Notes: generated by a model not told the origin, from the letters alone. DNA of 64,000 bases from an uncultured Roseburia sp. (GCA_946002055.1 CAMFYL010000002.1:78014-142013), one strand, 5' to 3'; shown: positions 27,318 to 35,884, numbered from the stretch's first letter. Numbers and translations are program-made.

Positions 27318-27345
27318 AGATCGACCATTTGGTCGGTCTTTTTTT
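27318..27345 (+). terminator. Rho-independent terminator
   Basis: The stem AGATCGACC (27318-27326) / GGTCGGTCT (27331-27339) has an ATTT loop and one G-T pair, followed by a run of T. It ends the transcript of the Lys/Ala-rich protein. Confidence 0.88.
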
Positions 27346-27418
27346 GTTGCAGCAAGGAGATAGGGACAAAGGGAATGGAAGTTAGCAGCCCATAGGCATC
27401 ATCCAATCCTTGCGCAAC
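27346..27418 (+). other. Intergenic hairpin of unknown role
   Basis: Within the 303-base gap between the terminator and the CooC-like gene, GTTGC-A-GCAAGGA (27346-27358) pairs with TCCTTGCGCAAC (27407-27418), a 12-bp stem with one bulged A and a loop of about 48 bases. No ORF is present. It lacks the CU bulge and GNRA mini-hairpin of the element family. The rest of the gap holds the candidate promoter and palindrome at 27514-27550. Confidence 0.4.
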
Positions 27419-27513
27419 ATACACGCGGAAGTGTGGCATAAAACACGGTGTGCAAATTATATGAATATGTGCGACACGATTTGTGCAATATGACATTTTT
27501 CCCCAAATGTGTA

Positions 27514-27550
27514 TTTGTGAGTCGCAAATCGCCCCTTGTTATGTTAGAAT
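27514..27550 (+). promoter_or_regulatory. Candidate promoter and operator of the redox locus
   Basis: An extended -10, TG-T-TAGAAT (27542-27550), lies 54 bases before the CooC-like gene. In the -35 region is an imperfect 7-1-7 palindrome TTTGTGA-G-TCGCAAA (27514-27528), well placed for a regulator to block or recruit polymerase. A CCCC-ACTA-GGGG hairpin (27562-27573) sits in the leader. The -35 hexamer itself is weak (TCGCAA), consistent with regulated expression. Confidence 0.45.
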
Positions 27551-27603
27551 TTTCTCAAGGTCCCCACTAGGGGGTTATTAGAAGTTTTAAGGGAGACAAG
27601 AAG

Positions 27604-28377
27604 ATGAATAGCGAGAAAAGAGATGCTACGATTCTTGCTGTGGCAGGCAAGGGTGGTGTTGGCAAAACTTCTCTGGCTGCTGTTATGGTGAAGCTCTTAG
27701 TTGCGGCATATCCCCACAAGAGAATCTTGGCTATTGATGCAGATCCGGCAGTTGGCCTTTCCACGGCTCTTGGCGTGAATGTTACTAAGACAGTAGATGA
27801 CATCCGCAAAGAGGTTGTGGCTAACGCAGAAGATGGTAACGCCAAAGCAGCAATCGAATTACTAGGAGAAGCCAGAACCCAGATACTCGACGCCTTGGTT
27901 GAGATGGATGGCTTTTCTTTTATTGCCGTTGGCCGTCCGGAGGCGGCAGGATGCTACTGCAAGATTAATAGTTACCTGAAGGAAGTTATTGGTATTTTGG
28001 CAGGCAATTATGACTATATTGTAATAGATGGTGAAGCTGGTATAGAACAAATCAATCGTCGTGTAATGGAAAAGGTAACACACCTGCTTTTGATTACAGA
28101 CTCCAGCAGAAAGGGTACGCAAGTAGTACAGACTATCAAGAAAGTTGCAGATGAGTTGGTGATGTATGAAAAGGTGGGGGCAATTGCCAACAGACTGCCT
28201 GATTTAGGAGTGAAGGAATATATGGATTTGGGGGATATACCGGTTTTGTCCTATATCCTATCGGATGCTTCCCTTGCAGAGTTTGATCTGAAAGGGGAGA
28301 ACGTATTTTATCTAAATGATGAAGCGCCAATTGTCAAGGGGGCGAAAGAAGCCTTAACAAAGATGGGCATCATATAA
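27604..28377 (+). CDS. CooC-like nickel-insertion ATPase
   Basis: This 257-residue MinD/ParA-type P-loop ATPase has the deviant Walker A KGGVGKTS at about 16-23 and the switch I/Walker A' region LAIDADPAVGLSTALG. The metal-binding CxC motif is C117-Y-C119 in GRPEAAGCYC, as in CooC, the ATPase that loads nickel into carbon monoxide dehydrogenase. VIDGEAGIEQINRR is the usual Walker B/dimer motif. It heads a locus of iron-sulfur enzymes and is likely its metal-centre maturation factor. No CooS-type CO dehydrogenase is encoded in the window, so its client is unknown. GGGAG precedes the ATG. Family confidence is high; nickel specificity is inferred from the CxC motif and from HypA at the other end of the locus. 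Confidence 0.85.
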   Translation: MNSEKRDATILAVAGKGGVGKTSLAAVMVKLLVAAYPHKRILAIDADPAVGLSTALGVNVTKTVDDIRKEVVANAEDGNAKAAIELLGEARTQILDALVEMDGFSFIAVGRPEAAGCYCKINSYLKEVIGILAGNYDYIVIDGEAGIEQINRRVMEKVTHLLLITDSSRKGTQVVQTIKKVADELVMYEKVGAIANRLPDLGVKEYMDLGDIPVLSYILSDASLAEFDLKGENVFYLNDEAPIVKGAKEALTKMGII

Positions 28378-28394
28378 GAAAAAGGGGGAAACAA

Positions 28395-29591
28395 ATGAAG
28401 GATTTAAAGCATCTATACTACTTTGAAAAGTTGTTGGAAGAAGCAAACAACGACTTGATTCGTCAAGCCCAGGACGAAGGCAAAAAATGTGTAGCTACGG
28501 TATGTGAAAACATTCCGGAGCCACTGTTGAATTTGCCGGGCACCTTTTCTGTGCGCTTGCGAGCACCTCGCACCGGTTCTATGGAGATGGCTACATATTA
28601 TATGACCAGCTTTCTTTGCGAGTACACAAGAGCTCTTTTAGAGAGAGCTATGGAGGGAGGATTCAATTTTGCAGATTGTATTATCTCGCCGGATGGTTGT
28701 TCTATGATGAACCGTTGCGTAGAGAATATGGAACTCCTGAATACCATGGGGGCTGGTAAGGAGAATTTCTTCTACGAGTTTATGGAGATTCCACAGAAGG
28801 GGGATCAGAACGGTTTAGACCTGTATGTATTACAGTGTAAGAATCATATCTTAAAGCCTTTGCAGGAGAAGTATGGCATTGATGTATCTGATGGAGCTAT
28901 TCGCAAAGCTGTGGAAGAACACAATGAGCTCTGTCGCATTATTCGGGAATTGGGAGACTTCCGCAAGGAGGAGAATCCTCGCATTACCGGTTACGAGTAT
29001 CATATTCTTACCATGGCAACCTATGTTGCGCCTAAGTATCTCTTAATGGATAAGCTGAGAGAGACCTTAGAGGAGGTTAAGACAAGGGAACCTGATGCAG
29101 ACAGCAAGTTTAGAGCAAGAGTTGTCTTTGTAGGTTCTGAGGTGGACGATGTTGATGTTATTAAGCTGGTAGAGGATTCCGGTGCATATGTTTGTGCAGA
29201 CCGTTTCTGTTTGGGATCTTTGCCGGGGCGTGATGAGATTGTACTTACAGATGATGAGGATGCGTTGACACAGGTGTGTCGTGCGTACCTGAAGAGAGGT
29301 CAGTGTCCACGTTATTGGGATACACCAAAGGTGGTTGGACGCCGTGAGTATGTGGAACAGGTTGCCAAGGAATACAATGCGGACGGTATTATTTACGAGC
29401 AGATTAAATTCTGCGATCCATGGGCATATGAGCGCATGGTAGGTACCGTTGTTATGCGAGACGATTATGGTTATCCTGTTTTGGCAGTTGACCGTCCATA
29501 TTCTATTGGTACATCAGGACAGATGCGTACAAGAGTACAGGCGTTTGTTGAGAGTATTGAGATTAAGAAAATCCAAGGAGGTGCGAAATAA
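28395..29591 (+). CDS. 2-hydroxyacyl-CoA dehydratase-like subunit (short)
   Basis: This 398-residue protein belongs to the HgdB/BcrBC/FldBC superfamily, whose members hold 4Fe-4S or double-cubane clusters and are reduced by an ATP-dependent activase. Conserved cysteines fit cluster ligands: C75 in SFLCEYTRA, C102 in IISPDGCSMMNR and C340 in the typical KFCDPWAYE motif. The C-terminal PVLAVDRPYSIGTSGQMRTRVQAFVESI matches the end of the family. It directly overlaps the next, longer homologue by 1 base, and an activase follows, so the two probably form a heterodimer. No CoA-transferase or acyl-CoA gene is adjacent, so the substrate need not be a 2-hydroxyacyl-CoA; double-cubane reductases of small molecules are an alternative. 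GGGGG precedes the ATG. Confidence 0.8.
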   Translation: MKDLKHLYYFEKLLEEANNDLIRQAQDEGKKCVATVCENIPEPLLNLPGTFSVRLRAPRTGSMEMATYYMTSFLCEYTRALLERAMEGGFNFADCIISPDGCSMMNRCVENMELLNTMGAGKENFFYEFMEIPQKGDQNGLDLYVLQCKNHILKPLQEKYGIDVSDGAIRKAVEEHNELCRIIRELGDFRKEENPRITGYEYHILTMATYVAPKYLLMDKLRETLEEVKTREPDADSKFRARVVFVGSEVDDVDVIKLVEDSGAYVCADRFCLGSLPGRDEIVLTDDEDALTQVCRAYLKRGQCPRYWDTPKVVGRREYVEQVAKEYNADGIIYEQIKFCDPWAYERMVGTVVMRDDYGYPVLAVDRPYSIGTSGQMRTRVQAFVESIEIKKIQGGAK

Positions 29592-31153
29592 TGGCTAAAG
29601 AAGTAGGCGCGGAAGAATTAGGCAGATTTTTCACCGACGGTAAGGTTAGAAAACGTCGTGAATGGCGTGGGTTTAAGGATACTTGGTATGATTACACAAG
29701 ATGGCTGTACATTATGAGCGTACTGATCAAATTCGTAATGAAGCCTCGCAATGTTAAGGCTATGTTCCGCTATCGTTGGATGGTGAATTATTTGGCAGTG
29801 CCAATGATGGTAGATAAACACACCCAGGGCCTACGCGGACCATACCTTAGAATTTGCCACTTAGAGCAGGATTTGGTTGTATATGACGTGGCTAAGCTTT
29901 TGGACAACTTGTTCAGAGGCGACAGACGTATTGGCAATGATACAGAGTTTTCCAAGAAGGTTTGTCTTGTGGACGAGAACGAGATGACAGCTGTACTTAT
30001 GGGATTCCCTAACGTTAAGGGATTGAGCCGTGAGACACCATCCACATACGTTGCTGTTCTCTTGAATCAGACAGCAGCCCTTCACTACATTGATGTGGCG
30101 CAAGAGTATGGACTTCCCGGAGATGTTTGCCCAATGCCTGAAGCAGAGGCAGGCCTTTCCATTGATGATGATGCACCAATCCTTGGGGCATGTGCTGTTC
30201 AGTGTAACACCACCTGTGATGGTTCTTTGATGGGTAACGGTGTTATCTCTAAGAGACTTGAACTTGAGGATGGCATTCCTGTATTCCAGTTGGCAGCTCC
30301 ACTTCGTCACAGAGAGGATGATGTACAGGAATATGCTGCACAGGAAATCCGCAATGCTATCGCATTTATCGAGGAGCATACAGGAGAGAAATGGGATTGG
30401 AAATACTACTTTGAATGTGCGAAGCGTGTAAACGAGTCCACCCGTCATCGTATGGATTGGTTGGATATGAACAAGACAGATTACCCACAGGTATTCGGTT
30501 CTAACCTGGCCCTTTACACAGAGACCAACTATATGGCTATCTGCGGTAAGGTTCCGGAATTTGTTGAGGTTGACCGCAAGATTTCTGCATTGGCAGAGCA
30601 GGCATACAAAGAGAAGAAGATGATGGCGAGAGAATATCGTCACCGTGCTATTATCTGGGGTGTACAGTCTCACTTCTATTTCGACTTCTTGCTTTGGCTT
30701 TTAAATTGCTGGGGTATTGTTCCGCTTACAGATATGCTTTCTATGGTTTCCACCAAGATGATTGCAGAAGAGGATACACCGGAAAACAGAGAACAGGCCA
30801 TCTATGATATGGCATGGCTTACTGAGAATATGATCATGCGTAACCGTACACACGGTGGATACAAGGTACTTCTTGATGAGCTTTGGGAGTTCTGTGAGGA
30901 GTTCAATGCAGATACCGTTATCCTTTGGGAGCATATGGCATGTAAAGCTTTGGATGGTATGCATGGACAGTTCGAGGAGAAGGCAAGAGAGCGCGGTATT
31001 CATTTGATTTGGGTAACTCATGATTTGTTTGACCCACGTATTGTATCTCGTCAGGGAATCAGAGATCAGGTTAACCGCTATATGAGAACGGTATTTAACG
31101 AGGAACCATTGGATCCATCATTGGAAGTTCTTCCGGATGAACATTCATGGTAA
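29591..31153 (+). CDS. 2-hydroxyacyl-CoA dehydratase-like subunit (long, divergent)
   Basis: This 520-residue partner has an N-terminal extension of about 90 residues rich in Arg/Lys/Trp before the superfamily core. The core has a Cys-rich segment GACAVQCNTTCDGS (around residue 200) and a C-terminal half with WEHMACKALDG followed by LIWVTHDLFDPRIVSRQGIRDQVNRYM. The latter aligns with the D-x-x-D...R...Q(I/V)E/N region of HgdB proteins. The canonical CxP motif of the short subunit is absent and is replaced by HMACKA, so its cluster may be ligated differently. It begins at the last base of the preceding stop and should be co-translated. Family assignment is good; its cofactor is an inference. 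Confidence 0.75.
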   Translation: MAKEVGAEELGRFFTDGKVRKRREWRGFKDTWYDYTRWLYIMSVLIKFVMKPRNVKAMFRYRWMVNYLAVPMMVDKHTQGLRGPYLRICHLEQDLVVYDVAKLLDNLFRGDRRIGNDTEFSKKVCLVDENEMTAVLMGFPNVKGLSRETPSTYVAVLLNQTAALHYIDVAQEYGLPGDVCPMPEAEAGLSIDDDAPILGACAVQCNTTCDGSLMGNGVISKRLELEDGIPVFQLAAPLRHREDDVQEYAAQEIRNAIAFIEEHTGEKWDWKYYFECAKRVNESTRHRMDWLDMNKTDYPQVFGSNLALYTETNYMAICGKVPEFVEVDRKISALAEQAYKEKKMMAREYRHRAIIWGVQSHFYFDFLLWLLNCWGIVPLTDMLSMVSTKMIAEEDTPENREQAIYDMAWLTENMIMRNRTHGGYKVLLDELWEFCEEFNADTVILWEHMACKALDGMHGQFEEKARERGIHLIWVTHDLFDPRIVSRQGIRDQVNRYMRTVFNEEPLDPSLEVLPDEHSW

Positions 31154-31190
31154 AGATAAGATTTGATAGACAGTAAGGAGAGTAAATATT

Positions 31191-31985
31191 ATGAAGTATT
31201 ATGGTGGATGTGACTCAGGAAGTACATACACAAAATGTGTGATTATTGACGAGACCGGTAAGATGGTAGCAAATGTTACCCTTCGTTCTCGTATTAACGC
31301 AGTACTCAGCTGTGAAGATTCTTTAAAGGAAGCCATTGCACAGGTTCCTGAATTAAACAGCGCAGAAGATTTAGATTACTTAGTAGGTACCGGATATGGC
31401 CGTAATAAGGTGCCTTTTGCAGACGAGAATATTTCTGAGATTAGCTGTCATGCAATGGGCGTACATATTGCAGACCCTTCGGTTAAGGCTATTATCGATA
31501 TCGGTGGGCAGGATGTTAAGGGTATTGCTATTGATGCTGACGGAACCGTTCTAAACTTTGCTATGAACGACAAGTGTGCAGCCGGCACCGGCCGTTTCTT
31601 TGAGACTATGGCCAAGGCCTTTGAGATGTCATTGGATGAATTCTCTAAGCTTTCCCTGAAGGCAAAGAATGTGATTCCAATCACAGCACAGTGTACGGTA
31701 TTCGCAGAGTCAGAGGTTATCTCTCTTGTGGGAGAGGGTAAGCCAATGGACGAAATTGCAGCAGGTATTGAGCTTTCTGTGGCAAAGAGATGTTTCGTAA
31801 TGTCTAAGAAGGCAGGTGCCGTGGATTCCATTACCTTGACAGGTGGCTGTGCGAAAAATGACGGTTTGAAGGAAGCAATTGAGAAGGTGTTGAACCTTAA
31901 GGTAATCGATCTTCCAATCGACCCACAGCTTATGGGTGCATTAGGAGCAGCTGAGTTCGCTCGTCAAAAGGGAATGGCTAGATAG
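31191..31985 (+). CDS. ATP-dependent acyl-CoA dehydratase activase (HgdC/FldI-like)
   Basis: This 264-residue ASKHA-fold ATPase bridges a homodimer with one 4Fe-4S cluster and injects a low-potential electron into the dehydratase at the cost of ATP. The N-terminal phosphate loop GGCDSGSTYTKCVI is followed by DIGGQDVKGI, and the two cluster cysteines C129 (NDKCAAGTGRF) and C168 (TAQCTVFAESE) are at the family positions. The GGCAKNDGL adenosine motif and the end LMGALGAAEFA are also present. The length is typical. It lies 37 bases after the long subunit with AAGGAGAG before the ATG, and it should serve both upstream subunits. Its presence is the strongest evidence that the locus performs ATP-gated low-potential reduction. 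Confidence 0.92.
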   Translation: MKYYGGCDSGSTYTKCVIIDETGKMVANVTLRSRINAVLSCEDSLKEAIAQVPELNSAEDLDYLVGTGYGRNKVPFADENISEISCHAMGVHIADPSVKAIIDIGGQDVKGIAIDADGTVLNFAMNDKCAAGTGRFFETMAKAFEMSLDEFSKLSLKAKNVIPITAQCTVFAESEVISLVGEGKPMDEIAAGIELSVAKRCFVMSKKAGAVDSITLTGGCAKNDGLKEAIEKVLNLKVIDLPIDPQLMGALGAAEFARQKGMAR

Positions 31986-31996
31986 GAGGAAGTGTT

Positions 31997-32164
31997 ATGG
32001 CAACATTTTTACATGTATTATTGATTATTGCTATCGTGTTTGTTTGCTTATTTGTGTTGAGCTTTATCGTTTATTTCTTCAACCTGGATATGAAGATGAT
32101 GACACTCTTAGAGCCAATGATGAACAAGCACTACGATAAGATTAAGAGGGATAAGCATCTGTAA
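31997..32164 (+). CDS. Single-pass 55-residue membrane protein of the redox locus
   Basis: This short ORF encodes MATFLHVLLIIAIVFVCLFV followed by more hydrophobic residues to about position 30. A short amphipathic, Met-rich stretch (DMKMMTLLEPMM) and a basic tail KIKRDKHL follow. This is one long N-terminal membrane helix with a cytoplasmic positive tail. GGAGGAAGTG (from 31985) gives a good ribosome binding site, the stop TAA overlaps the next ATG by 1 base, and the gaps to the activase and the next gene are minimal. It is therefore a genuine operon member. It might tether part of the complex to the membrane. No family is recognised. Confidence 0.7.
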   Translation: MATFLHVLLIIAIVFVCLFVLSFIVYFFNLDMKMMTLLEPMMNKHYDKIKRDKHL

Positions 32165-32880
32165 TGAAACTATACGATGAAATAATTGCTAGTTGGAATG
32201 GGATGCTTTTAGAGTGTGAGGCCAAGTCTTTGCCAATAGAGGCTGATGTTAACTGGCCGGATGTTGGCAAAGACAATATGATTCTTCGCTCGGATATGGC
32301 GTATGAATTGGGAGGTAGCAGTGCCTCCATTCCCGCTTTAGGCGGAACCGCAATTACGGATGATAAGAATCTTGTTTCACAGGATGAGATTCTGCTTGTG
32401 GGACCGGATCTTCCGGAAATAAAAGCAGATGTCCCTTACGCCAGAATTGCTATGGCAAGAGTCCGCGGGGAGGAGATGGGTGAAGGGAACACCCTTTACA
32501 ATGCCATTCGCAACATTGAGTATGTGCGCTATCGTGTGAATCCACAAGGCTTTATGATGCGGGTGTCTTCTATGCACGAACGGGAGAGCGTTCGCGTGTC
32601 CAAGGATGCCATTGCAAATGGCCTTGACTTTAAAACCGTTGGAAATATGATGCTTCAGAGCTTTCATAGAAACACCAAGGTGGAGGCTGTAAAGATTATC
32701 TTTATTACCGCCCCGGATTTCCCTTACAACCAATTGGATAAGGATATCAGACAGGGTGAGAAAATCACCAAAACCATCGACCATATGTTAAAGAACGTAA
32801 TGTCAGATTGCAGCGCATGTAGCCTGCAGGAAATCTGCGATGAAGTAGAGGGCTTAAGAGAGTTACATTTTAAGCAGTAA
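32164..32880 (+). CDS. CODH/acetyl-CoA synthase beta-like protein (tentative)
   Basis: This 238-residue soluble protein reminds me of the CdhC/AcsB-related 'CO dehydrogenase beta subunit' proteins of anaerobes, which carry the Ni-Fe-S A-cluster. The support visible here is indirect. A C-terminal cysteine cluster, C216-x2-C219-x5-C225 followed by DEVEGLRELHF, can bind an Fe-S or Ni centre. A globular alpha/beta body (residues 40-190) contains the GGTAITDDKNLVSQDEILLVGPDLPE segment. It is far shorter than full ACS (about 700 residues) and lacks the other A-cluster cysteines, so ACS activity is not expected. Nickel chaperone-like neighbours make a nickel protein plausible. It overlaps the small membrane protein by one base. 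Confidence 0.45.
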   Translation: MKLYDEIIASWNGMLLECEAKSLPIEADVNWPDVGKDNMILRSDMAYELGGSSASIPALGGTAITDDKNLVSQDEILLVGPDLPEIKADVPYARIAMARVRGEEMGEGNTLYNAIRNIEYVRYRVNPQGFMMRVSSMHERESVRVSKDAIANGLDFKTVGNMMLQSFHRNTKVEAVKIIFITAPDFPYNQLDKDIRQGEKITKTIDHMLKNVMSDCSACSLQEICDEVEGLRELHFKQ

Positions 32881-32907
32881 CCGGTATTCTTACACATGGT
32901 AAAATGG

Positions 32908-32935
32908 TTGAGAAAATGTCAAAAAATGGTACAAT
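32908..32935 (+). promoter_or_regulatory. Promoter of the flavoprotein-hypA unit
   Basis: TTGAGA (32908-32913) and TACAAT (32930-32935) are separated by 16 bases, 61 bases before the ATG at 32996. The oxidoreductase and hypA can therefore be transcribed apart from the upstream six genes. Confidence 0.65.
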
Positions 32936-32995
32936 ATATACTAATAAAACCATTTACGAAACAATATAAAGTTTTATAAGAGGAGAGAAAGAAAA

Positions 32996-35866
32996 ATGGA
33001 CATGAACAAGTACAATGAGTGGCCGGCTAATCACAAGCATGATGCAAACCCAAGTCCTAAGATTATCGCTTTGGGTAAGAAGATTACTGATGTTGCAGGT
33101 CACATGATTGGTGGGGTTAAGGTTGAAGATCCGGAATACTGGGGTCTTGCTGAAATCATCACCGAAGAGATGGCTGAGGTTGGTCTCACCATGAAAAAGA
33201 GAGCTCATTACACCTTCGATCAGATGTGTGAAATGAACAAGGATAAGGTTGAGAAGCTTGGTAAAGATGGCTTCCAGAAGCTTTTGGATGACATGAGCTA
33301 CATTGGTTTGTTGGAGTATGACTATGGTTACCACTATGATCACAATGGCCGTACCGCTCCACAATCAGAGCGCAGATACATTCTTCCTATGTTTGTACCC
33401 GGTTCTGCAGAGTTGTTTAACATGGAAGAGCTTCCGGATGGCAGCAATCCTCGTTTGAAGGATCACCCGGATGTGGCATCTTTCTTCGAGAGAATGACAT
33501 ACATCCCATTGGAGGGTATTACCCAGATGGTACCTCCGGGAGGTGCCGGTGTAGGTATGCACGTTATTCCTGTTGAGAAAGCTATTGAGATGGATAACGA
33601 AGCTATTGATATTGAGAAGCTTTCTTACTGGCTCAGCAAATACGAAGGTAAGATTGGTGTAGGTCGTTGCTCCTGTCGTGCATCCCGTAAGGTGATCGGT
33701 GAAGGTGTAGCTGATGACGATTTCGCATGGTGTATCGGTGTTGGTGATTTCGCAGACTACTGTCGTGAGACCAATAAGGGTCACGATATCACTAAGGAAG
33801 AAGCACTTGCCATCTTAAAGAGAGCAGAAGAGAACGGTTTTGTTCACCAGATTACCAACATCGATGGAGAGAACAAGATTTTTGGTATCTGTAACTGTAA
33901 CGTTAATATTTGTAATGCACTTCGTACATCACAGTTATTTAACACTCCTAATATGTCACGTTCTGCATATGTTGCACATGTTGATAAGGATAAGTGTGTT
34001 GCCTGTGGTCGATGTGTAGAGTATTGCCCGGCAGGTGCTACCCGCCTGGGACAGAAGCTTTGCCAGAAAGATGGAAGTGAAGTGAAATATCCTAAGCAGT
34101 TGTTGCCGGATCACGTGAAATGGGGCAAGGAGTTCTACGATCCCGATTATCGTGACAACAACCGCGTGAATACACATAAGACAGGTACTGCACCATGTAA
34201 GAGTGCATGCCCTGCACATATCGCAGTACAGGGTTACTTGAAGAAGGCTGCACAGGGACAGTACAGAGATGCCCTTGCACTGATCAAGAAGCAGAATCCA
34301 TTCCCAGCTGTTTGTGGTCGCATTTGTAACCGTCGCTGTGAGGATGCTTGTACCAGAGGTACCATCGATCAGCCAATCGCTATCGATGCAGTTAAGAAGT
34401 TTATTGCAGATTTGGATTTGAATGCTGAGACAAGATATGTTCCTCCGGTAGTTATCCCAGCTAGTACATACAAAGATCATTGGGATGAGAAGATTGCTAT
34501 TATCGGTGGTGGTCCTGCAGGTTTATCAGCAGCATTCTTCCTGGCAGAGAAAGGTTATAAGCCTACTGTATTTGAGAAGAACGCTGAACCAGGTGGTATG
34601 CTTCGCTATGGTATTCCTTCCTACAAGTTGGAGAAGGATGTTATCGCAGCTGAAATCGACGTTATGAGAGAGATGGGTGTTGAGATTAAGACCGGCGTTG
34701 AGGTTGGTAAGGACATTAGTCTGAATGAGCTTCGTGCACAGGGCTACAAGGCATTCTACATTGCAATTGGATGTAGCGCAGGTCGTCGTCCCGGAGTCCC
34801 GGGTGATGATGCAGAAGGCACATTTACAGCAATCGATTACCTGAAGGATGCTAACTGTGGCGGTGCTGAATTTGGTGGTAAGGTAGTCGTTATCGGTGGT
34901 GGTAACGTTGCTATTGATGCATCCAGAGTAAGTGCCAGAAATGGTGCTTCAGAAGTAACACAGCTTTGCTTGGAGCCGGAAGGTTCTATGCCGGCATCTG
35001 ACGAAGAGATTCGTGAGGCTGGAGAAGACGGCGTAACCATTAAGTGTGGCTGGGGTCCTAAGGAAGTACTTGTTACTGACGGCAAGGTTTCCGGTATTGT
35101 CTTTAAGAAGTGTACACAGGTATTTAATGCCGAGGGTAGATTTGATCCTAAGTATGATGAGAATGAGACAATCACACTTGAGTGCGATAGAGTGATCTTT
35201 GCAGTAGGTCAGGCTTCTGTATGGGGCGATTTGCTGAAGGATGAGAACGTTGAATTTAGAGGACCTGCTCTTGTTGCTGATAAGGTTACATATCAGGTAC
35301 AGGGTGCTCCTGATCTCTTCATCGGTGGTGATGTTTATACAGGTCCTAAGTTTGCTATCGATGCAATCGCAGCAGGTAAGTTTGCCTCTGAGACATTGCA
35401 TAGATACGTACAGGGTGGACATATGACCATCGGTTTGAATCGTTGGGAGTTCATTCAGATTGACACAGATAACATCAAGGTTGAGAGTTATGACAACTCT
35501 TCACGTCAGGTGGAAGGTGTAGATAGCAGTGTTGCAGACAAGTCATTTAAGGATGCACACTTGACACTGACAGAAGAGCAAGTTAAGATTGAAACATCTC
35601 GCTGCCTTGGATGTGGTGCAACCATTATCGATGAGAATAAGTGTATCGGTTGTGGTGTATGTACAACCAAGTGTATGTTTGATGCCATCTACTTAAAGAG
35701 AGATCATCCAGAATGTTCTGAGATGACAGTGGCTGAGGATAAGTTTAAGAAGATCATTCCATACGAGTTAAAGCGTGCGGCTAAGATCGTATTTACTCCA
35801 AAGACTGCAGAAGAGAAGCGTCAGATTAAAGAATACAAGGAAGCATACGCAGCGAAGAACAAGTAA
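32996..35866 (+). CDS. Multidomain Fe-S FAD/NAD(P) oxidoreductase
   Basis: This 956-residue electron-transfer protein has several parts. Residues 1-330 form a domain with cysteine motifs GRCSCRASRK and GICNCNVNICNALR. A ferredoxin motif CVACGRCVEYCP (C334, C337, C340, C344) follows. Residues about 395-470 form a GltD/DPD-type Fe-S domain with APCKSACPAHI and CGRICNRRCEDAC. The FAD dinucleotide fold IIGGGPAGLSAA is near 502 and the NAD(P)H fold VVIGGGNVAIDA near 632. The GGDVYTGPKFAIDAIAAGKFA end of the flavin domain is also visible. The C-terminal ferredoxin carries CLGCGATI and CIGCGVCTTKC. The layout resembles the NADPH-linked beta subunit of glutamate synthase and NfnB. It likely passes electrons from NAD(P)H to ferredoxin or directly to the activase encoded upstream. 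AGGAGAG precedes the ATG. Confidence 0.88.
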   Translation: MDMNKYNEWPANHKHDANPSPKIIALGKKITDVAGHMIGGVKVEDPEYWGLAEIITEEMAEVGLTMKKRAHYTFDQMCEMNKDKVEKLGKDGFQKLLDDMSYIGLLEYDYGYHYDHNGRTAPQSERRYILPMFVPGSAELFNMEELPDGSNPRLKDHPDVASFFERMTYIPLEGITQMVPPGGAGVGMHVIPVEKAIEMDNEAIDIEKLSYWLSKYEGKIGVGRCSCRASRKVIGEGVADDDFAWCIGVGDFADYCRETNKGHDITKEEALAILKRAEENGFVHQITNIDGENKIFGICNCNVNICNALRTSQLFNTPNMSRSAYVAHVDKDKCVACGRCVEYCPAGATRLGQKLCQKDGSEVKYPKQLLPDHVKWGKEFYDPDYRDNNRVNTHKTGTAPCKSACPAHIAVQGYLKKAAQGQYRDALALIKKQNPFPAVCGRICNRRCEDACTRGTIDQPIAIDAVKKFIADLDLNAETRYVPPVVIPASTYKDHWDEKIAIIGGGPAGLSAAFFLAEKGYKPTVFEKNAEPGGMLRYGIPSYKLEKDVIAAEIDVMREMGVEIKTGVEVGKDISLNELRAQGYKAFYIAIGCSAGRRPGVPGDDAEGTFTAIDYLKDANCGGAEFGGKVVVIGGGNVAIDASRVSARNGASEVTQLCLEPEGSMPASDEEIREAGEDGVTIKCGWGPKEVLVTDGKVSGIVFKKCTQVFNAEGRFDPKYDENETITLECDRVIFAVGQASVWGDLLKDENVEFRGPALVADKVTYQVQGAPDLFIGGDVYTGPKFAIDAIAAGKFASETLHRYVQGGHMTIGLNRWEFIQIDTDNIKVESYDNSSRQVEGVDSSVADKSFKDAHLTLTEEQVKIETSRCLGCGATIIDENKCIGCGVCTTKCMFDAIYLKRDHPECSEMTVAEDKFKKIIPYELKRAAKIVFTPKTAEEKRQIKEYKEAYAAKNK

Positions 35867-35884
35867 TAAAGGACGAGTGAAAGT

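Noticed and set aside
27346-27418. Fourth full member of the structured element family
   Set aside because: It is a plain 12-bp hairpin without the CT bulge or the GC-GNRA-GC mini-hairpin; it shares only a GCAAGGA stretch with an arm of element A.
29861-30673. 270-residue minus-strand ORF
   Set aside because: It is the antisense shadow of the long dehydratase-like gene, without a ribosome binding site or protein-like pattern.
28395-31985. Calling the locus (R)-2-hydroxyglutaryl-CoA or phenyllactyl-CoA dehydratase
   Set aside because: No CoA-transferase, 2-hydroxyacid dehydrogenase or acyl-CoA dehydrogenase is adjacent, the long subunit is divergent, and the nickel chaperones do not belong to those pathways.
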